Below are positions 59,007 through 64,000 of a stretch of DNA of 64,000 bases, one piece after another. This DNA comes from Anastrepha obliqua (Eukaryota; Arthropoda; Insecta; Diptera; Tephritidae). Each line of letters begins with the position of its first letter. Positions within the stretch are counted from its first letter, which is position 1. Below the pieces are notes generated by a model. That model saw only the letters and a program-made list of their open reading frames with translations, made no database searches and was not told the DNA's origin. The stretch covers positions 38,166,044-38,230,043 of the forward strand of contig NC_072897.1 in assembly GCF_027943255.1 (NCBI RefSeq), in the 5' to 3' direction. A program made the position numbers and the translations under genes.

Positions 59007-59668
59007 CGGGTGGGCAATATAGCGTTTGCCTTTTGAACAACCTATTTTTTTGAGAATGACATGTCAAATGTGTTCATAATTTACTTAAAGGTTTGACAAT
59101 TACGAAATAGGACGCTATACGCTTGAACAAAATTGGGAAATATTCAAAGCCTATTTCCAAGTGGTGAGTCTTCTTCTTCTTCCGTGACATGCTCAACGAG
59201 TTTTTGTTTACAAAAATTGAAGAGAATGACATGGACGGCATTTGGTTTCAACAGGACGGTGCAACTTGTCACACTGCCAAAGTTGCACTCGAACTTTTGG
59301 CTACCGTTTTTGAATTCCGATATCAATTGGCCGCCTCGGAGCTGTGATTTAAGCCCGTTGGTCTATTTTTTGTGGAGAGCCATTAAGGACAAATGCTATG
59401 CGAACCATCCACAGACGATTGATGCTTTAAAACACGAAATCGAAGTTGCCATTCATGGAATTGGAGCCCAAACAATCGAAAATGTGCTTAAAAATTGGGT
59501 TGATCGAATGGCCTACTGTAAAGCCAGTCGTGGCAGTCACTTGAACGATATTATTTTTCATTCATAAATGGCAATGTTTAATCTTCAAAATAAAAAAAAA
59601 ATTGAAAAAATATTGGTTAATTTTTTTTTATAGCCGATTCAAAAAGCAAATTTTACATGGCCCACCCA
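59007..59668 (+). mobile_element. Mariner-like element, 662 bp, internally deleted
   Basis: TA duplications at 59005-59006 and 59669-59670 flank terminal inverted repeats of about 28 bp starting CGGGTGGGCAATATAGCG (left) and, reversed, TGGGTGGGCCATGTAAAA (right). It interrupts LINE-B between RRACV and AGAIKTTPT. Length is about half that of a full element. Confidence 0.88.
59133..59567 (+). pseudogene. Mariner-like transposase C-terminal half
   Basis: The frame reads DMDGIWFQQDGATCHTAKVA only after a frame change: ENDMDGIWFQQ is in the frame from about 59190, while the printed 59133-59567 frame supplies DINWPPRSCDLSPLVYFLWRA and LKNWVDRMAYCKASRGSH. These are the family's FQQDGAxxH, PPRSCDLTPLDYFLWG and W-x2-R-x5-RGGH motifs. 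The amino-terminal half with the DNA-binding domain is absent. Same broad family as the array mariner (11534-12336), but a different insertion. Confidence 0.82.
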
Positions 59669-59765
59669 TAGTTTACACAGGCACGCCTGTCTTTATAGTT
59701 TACACAGTTTTGACAAAGCATTTGTTTTAACCCAGCATACCAAAGCCCCATGTAGTACGATAGGT
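59669..59765 (-). pseudogene. LINE-B RT thumb segment
   Basis: A short LINE-B piece between the mariner-like and Jockey-like insertions. The minus strand reads IVLHGALVCWVKTNALSKL, matching the conserved RPIVxYGALVWW region after the RT palm. AGTACGATAGGT at 59754-59765 is one copy of the Jockey target-site duplication. Confidence 0.75.
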
Positions 59766-62488
59766 TTGTTTGTTTGTTAAAAGTAATAGTAGCCCCGCCA
59801 GTGTCTGCTACAATATCCAGAACGTAATTGTGCCAGTGTTACACGTGTCTCACGAGGAAGCTGGAGCTCTTCATCTGCTGTAGGTTGTGGTTGGACTCTG
59901 ATTACGGCATTCACAGGATGGGAGATTAAGAAGGTGGTGACGGTCTCCTGGTGAATGTCGTTAATTGACTGTCTAAATACTGTCAGGTCCAGTAGATTGC
60001 GGAGTCAGCGTAGTCTAAGAGATGTCTCCTGACGTGCCTCTGAGGCAGCTCAGGCTTAAGCAGGTGTCTGCAGGGGTGAAACCTGCGGTAACATCCCAGC
60101 AGGAACTGCTTGCTGAGCAGTTTGTTATGCTCCATTACTGGGAGCATATGTGCCTCGTTGTGTAGGTGTTGAACCGGGGACATCAGGAGGCAACTGGTCG
60201 CTGTCCGAATGGCAGTATTTTGGCATGTCTGAAGCTTTGTCCACTGCGTGTCACTAGTTCCAGGCGACCAGACAAGCGCTGCATAGTTTAGAACCGGCCG
60301 ACCAATTGCCTTAAATGTCGATAGCAACAGTTCTTTGTCTTTGCCCCAAGTGCTGCCGGCAAGCGATTTTAGGACCTTGTTGCGGTTTTCGACTTTAGTG
60401 GCAATTGCGGTTGTGTACGCTGAGAAGAAGAGCAAACTGTCAAAGGTTACACCCAAAATTTTGGGGTTGTTTACTGTCGGTATTGGTGTGTCATCGACTT
60501 TTACCTTAAGGGACAGTTTGACCTCCTTTGTCCAGGTGGTGAAGAGGGTTGCCTTGGATTTAGTGGGGGAAAGTTGGAGATTCCTCGCAGTGAAAAAGCA
60601 AGAAAGGTCGGTGAGGTAGTTGTTCACTTTGGAACACAGGCATCGATGTCATTGCCTGACACCATTATCGTACAGTTGTCAGCGTATGAGAGCAGGGAAA
60701 CTCCCGCTGGTGGTTGGGGGAGCTTCGAGATATAGAAGTTGAACAGCAAGGGAGAAAGGACACCACCCTGCGGTACACCTTGCTTTATCTTCCTCTGCTT
60801 TGATGTTTGATCTCGAAAGGTTACTGACGAGTGACGACCGCTCAGATAGTTTGCGGACCACCTCTTCAGCCCTGGCGGGAGTGTCGACTGATAAATATCA
60901 TCTAGTAGCGTGGAATGGCTGACTGTGTCGAAAGCCTTCTTCAGGTGGGGCTGGGGCCAGGTGTTTCGTGAAGAGTGGGAGTAGGAGGGCTTCAAGTGTC
61001 TTCACTACTGGGGAAAGGAGAGTTATCGGACAATAAGATTCCCCTTGGTTCACGGGTTTCCCAGGCTTCAGTACTGGGACCACTCTCGCTGCTTTCCACT
61101 TGTCAGGGATGATGTGAGTGGCCAAGGACAAATTTAAGACCCTTATGAGAAATCCTACCCCCAAAGGTCCCAAGTGCTTCAGCCCAATGGCTTTAGATGT
61201 TTTCGATTTGTTGATGGCCCCCCGAACCTCATCACCGGAGAGTATAGCCACTGTGTAGCCTTCTGGTAGCACGACGCTTGGATCTGTCGGCCGGAGGATG
61301 CAGTATAGAAAGCCGGCTAAAATAGCTCGCGCATCTCTTCGTGTCCGACGAAGTACAACCGTTGAAGGTGATGGGCACCTTGTCGTTGTGTTTCGTCGGG
61401 TTCGACAGGGACCTAACGGTGGACCAGAGCTTATTCACCCCAGAGGTGAGGTAATAGGTCTACAAGTGCTCAACCCACTTAGTCCGCTTGTGTTGGTCTA
61501 CCAGTTGCCGGATCTCCAAATTGAGATCCCTTATGCGGGGATCCCCGAGATCGGCCTGGCGTGGGCTCGTTTGCCAAGCTGGCTGCTTCGGCTGGGAAAT
61601 GAGGACGGATGTCCTTAAAGCTTCCAGCTGGGATGAAGGGAGCCACAGCAGCTGTGAGCACCTTGCGGAATGCGCGTTCGCCTACGCGCACATCGTTGGG
61701 GATGGGACGAGCGGCGAAGGTGTCCTCAGTGAATTCCGTGAAGCCGGCCCAATTAGCTTTTTTAAAGTTACAATAGGACCGGTGGTTCGCGGAAACAAAG
61801 TCGGCAGGTCTCTCAATCGAGATGATAATGGGTAAGTGGTCTGATGCAAGCGATAGCATAGGTCGCCACGTTATGATATTTATCAGACCCGCGTTAGCTA
61901 TTGTTAGGTCAGGCGAGGTGCTACAATTGCCCACTGCCCTGGTGGGGGCTTCGTCGTTCATAGTGCTGAATGTCGAATCGTCTATTTGCTCTGCCAATTA
62001 CTAACCCCTACGATCATCTGGCACGCTTGAATGCCAAAGATCGTGCTGCGCATTAAAGTCACCTACAATCAATTGGTTTTCACCTCTGATGAGCGCACCT
62101 ATATCATGCCGTGAAGGCATTAGACGCCTGCTGGCGGGAGCAACACGAGGCCACATACCGTGTGGTCCACTCCCTATGTATCTTAAGGCCTGAACAGGTG
62201 TTAAGATGGCTCATCCCGTTGGACTTGTTGAACCTAACCGAGGTGGAGTTCGGGTGGAGCCGTTTATGGCAGACGCAGCAATAGAATACTTCTGGCCCAG
62301 GGTTGGATTCAACTCAAGCCCTGAGAAGAAGTATTTGGAGCAAGGTTGCTGCGAGGAGTTGCTCCTGTGACTTAAGGGGTGGGGTGATATACTGTTCACT
62401 AGACAGGGCTAGTTTACTGGGGCGGCAGCCCTTGGTCGGGAAAAACCCGAGTCATTCCGGTAACCTAGAACCGTCTGCCATGGGAATG
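59766..62488 (-). mobile_element. Jockey-like LINE inserted in LINE-B
   Basis: A 2,723-bp minus-strand insertion flanked by identical 12-bp duplications AGTACGATAGGT (59754-59765 and 62489-62500). The 3' end carries an AAC/AAAC-type tail (TTGTTTGTTTGTT on the plus strand, 59766-59778). The 5' end begins right after the duplication. The coding content is ORF1-like zinc-finger, endonuclease and RT, in the usual order, with an internal deletion. The coding 3' end (to about 59790) is short of the usual C-terminal zinc region. Confidence 0.88.
59790..62400 (-). pseudogene. Jockey-like endonuclease/RT polyprotein, broken
   Basis: From the 5' end: a zinc-finger-like part (CCVCHKRLHPNSTSVR, about 62280-62230, with later Cys replaced); an abrupt join to the endonuclease (LIVGDFNAQHDLWHS, about 62070-62030; SDHLPIIISIERP, about 61840); the linker (61750-61479); RT fingers (LWSTVRSLSNPTKHNDKVP, 61430; IPDKWKAARVVPVLKPGKP; ITLLSPVVKTLEALLLP, about 61110-60970); the palm (KKAFDTVSHSTLL; QGVPQGGVLSPLLFNFYISK, about 60770); a catalytic box YADN at 60687-60676 where the family has YADD; and the thumb (NPKILGVTFDSLLFFSAYTT; GRPVLNYAALVWSPGTSDTQW, 60460-60230). 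Frameshifts lie near 61470, 61250, 60960 and 60640. No RNase H domain, as usual for this group. Confidence 0.82.
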
Positions 62489-62500
62489 AGTACGATAGGT

Positions 62501-64000
62501 CATTCCATTTAGGTGTGGATCCAGAAGGTCATTGTAGGGTTCAGACTCCAGGATTTAAACAAGAGTTGTTTTGTTGTTCAAAGGTTTTTCGTTGCCTTTG
62601 TTATTACTGAGTTGAGGTGGGCCTCTTAAATAAGTTTTTTATCCAAGATAACTTCTAGATATTTAGCATCTTCCTTTAGTGGTAACTCTATCCCATTTAT
62701 TCCTAGGAAGGGTATATTTAGAACCCTTTTTCTGGTAAATGGGATAATAGTATTTTTGGAAGGTTTGATTGATAATCCCTCTTTTCTACACCACTCCCAG
62801 GTTATATTTAAGGCATCCTTAAGGTACTATCGCCCCTTGTGGACATCCTTTGGCGGCTGTTACACTTAGGGTAACTTGCCCCAGAGAGGCTGTGATTATC
62901 CTTTGGTTTGGCATGTTGCTTACCCATTTAACTATTGCTCGGCTCCCCTATTGGAGAGTGTCAGTTCTGTTGCTCGAAAGTTCACGTTATCAAATGCACC
63001 CTCAATGTCCATAAAAGCACAGAGGGCTATTTCCTTTAGGTCAAGGGCCTGTTCTATATGGCGAACAAGTGTGTGCAGTGATGTGCAAATTGCAGTTTAT
63101 GGAGTGGAGTTATCAAGACAACCAACATAAAAAACGCTGATTGGCCTATAGGATTTGGGAGATTCAGGAAGCTTATTGCCTCCCTTTGGTAGGAATAATA
63201 CCTTGATCTCCCGCCAAATCTTAGGGACATTACCCAAACTAAGACTTGATCTGAATATATGTACCAGAATTTGTATTAATTTCACAGTGCCCTTGGAGAG
63301 CAGGGCTGGAAAAATACCATTTAGTCCGGGTTTGAACGAGTTGATTGCCCACTCTACCCTTTCGTGATTTACTATTCTATAGATAGTCAGATTTTTTGCC
63401 TTTAACAGAGTGTGCGATGGCACTCCTTGATCAGGCCACAGGTTGCGTTAAGCCTACACTCAGGAAGGTTAGTTCTAAGAAGAAGCTCTAGTGTTTCGTC
63501 GAAACTGCTTGTAAAAGTCCCATCCCATGTGTTATATTTCTTTGTATCATTGAATTTTGATCTTGCTAGTTGATGCAGGGAACTCTCTTTGTTTAGGTTT
63601 TTGTCTTGAGTGGGCTACTTTCATGGTATGAAGATATGATGGAGTCAGTCAGGTTTACAGCTGATGCATCCAATTGCTCTGTCGATATTATAGGAAGCAT
63701 GATTTTGGCTAGTTTAGATTCAAGGCACTCTGAGTAATTGCCCCAGTTGGTAGCCTTGGGACTTCTGTACAGCATAACACTCTTAACTTGACCTTTGATT
63801 TTAAAAATAATATGTTTATGATCAGATTTTGAGTACTCTTCAGTTGTTGGTCATATCAAGTGAGTGGTTAGTTGTGAGTGTTAAGTAAAGAACCTCTTGT
63901 CGTATAGCGTTTGCAAAATTCGGTTTTTTGCCCTTGTTTACAATAGCTACATTTGTTTGTATTAAGAACCCTAGGAGTAACTCACATCTTTTATTTGTGT
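62501..64000 (-). pseudogene. LINE-B 5' part: endonuclease, linker, RT
   Basis: LINE-B continues upstream of the Jockey insertion and off the window. The minus strand shows the endonuclease end (NVAIVNKGKKPNFANAIRQE, about 63950-63890; SDHKHIIFKIKG, about 63830), the linker (SPKATNWGNYSECLESKL, 63763; frame 63775-63593), RT fingers (VEWAINSFKPG, 63360; SLSLGNVPKIWREIKVLFLPK; SPKSYRPISV, about 63250-63140), the palm (AFMDIEGAFDNVNF, about 63020-62985; QGAIVP) and the thumb (LSIKPSKNTIIPFTRKR; AKYLEVILDKKL, about 62770-62640; LNPTMTFWIHT to 62510). The YADD box is lost in a deletion near 62825. Many frameshifts. The clade is the same as LINE-A by motif style. Confidence 0.78.

Noticed and set aside
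59670..59712. Direct repeat TAGTTTACACAG separated by about 15 bp, possible excision footprint
   Set aside because: It lies in LINE-B coding sequence at a place where the reading stays sensible; too short and isolated to support a separate event.

Overview
The window looks like repeat-rich heterochromatic or intergenic DNA of a dipteran insect. A tephritid fruit fly is my best guess, inferred from the families recognised and from a tRNA-derived SINE that I associate with that family; this is not proven. No single-copy host gene, rRNA gene or functional tRNA gene is recognisable. Nearly every interpretable stretch is a transposable element (TE), mostly broken, and many elements are nested.

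Layout. (1) Left flank, about 1-4770: a frameshifted LTR-retrotransposon gag remnant on the minus strand, AT-rich DNA with short degenerate repeats, a decayed Tc1/mariner element on the minus strand, and a short LINE reverse-transcriptase (RT) fragment on the plus strand. (2) 4771-55801: five tandem copies of a composite unit, starting at 5616, 16060, 26259, 36252 and 48282, with unit lengths of 10,444, 10,199, 9,993 and 12,030 bp for the first four; the fifth is truncated by a deletion at 55112/55113. In order each unit holds: LINE-A 3' part (minus), a piggyBac-like element PB1 (plus), LINE-A 5' part (minus), an R1-like LINE 3' end (plus), a copia-type gag fragment (minus), AT-rich DNA, a tRNA-derived SINE (minus), an unidentified spacer, an RTE-like LINE 3' end (plus) split by a mariner-like element (plus), AT-rich DNA, an R1-like LINE with gag zinc knuckles and part of its RT (plus), and the 3' end of LINE-B (minus). 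Units 4 and 5 carry a second piggyBac-like element, PB2, at a TTAA that is empty in units 1-3. (3) Right flank, 55113-64000: the rest of LINE-B (minus, running off the window), split by three clean insertions: PB3 (piggyBac-like, 55806-58768), a 662-bp mariner-like element (59007-59668) and a Jockey-like LINE (59766-62488, 12-bp target-site duplication).

History that can be read. LINE-A and LINE-B once flanked a single ~10-kb block. A junction between their two RNase H regions, with AGAT microhomology, created the tandem duplication, and all four internal unit borders share that junction. The undisturbed LINE-A lies at the left end and the undisturbed LINE-B at the right end. Later exchange, small deletions, homopolymer slippage and the PB2 insertion made the units a patchwork. 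All transposase and RT genes seen carry inactivating lesions, so the array is probably amplified by recombination rather than by transposition. I found no new functional gene system. The most interesting content is the composite array, its breakpoint, and the self-inverted end inside PB3.
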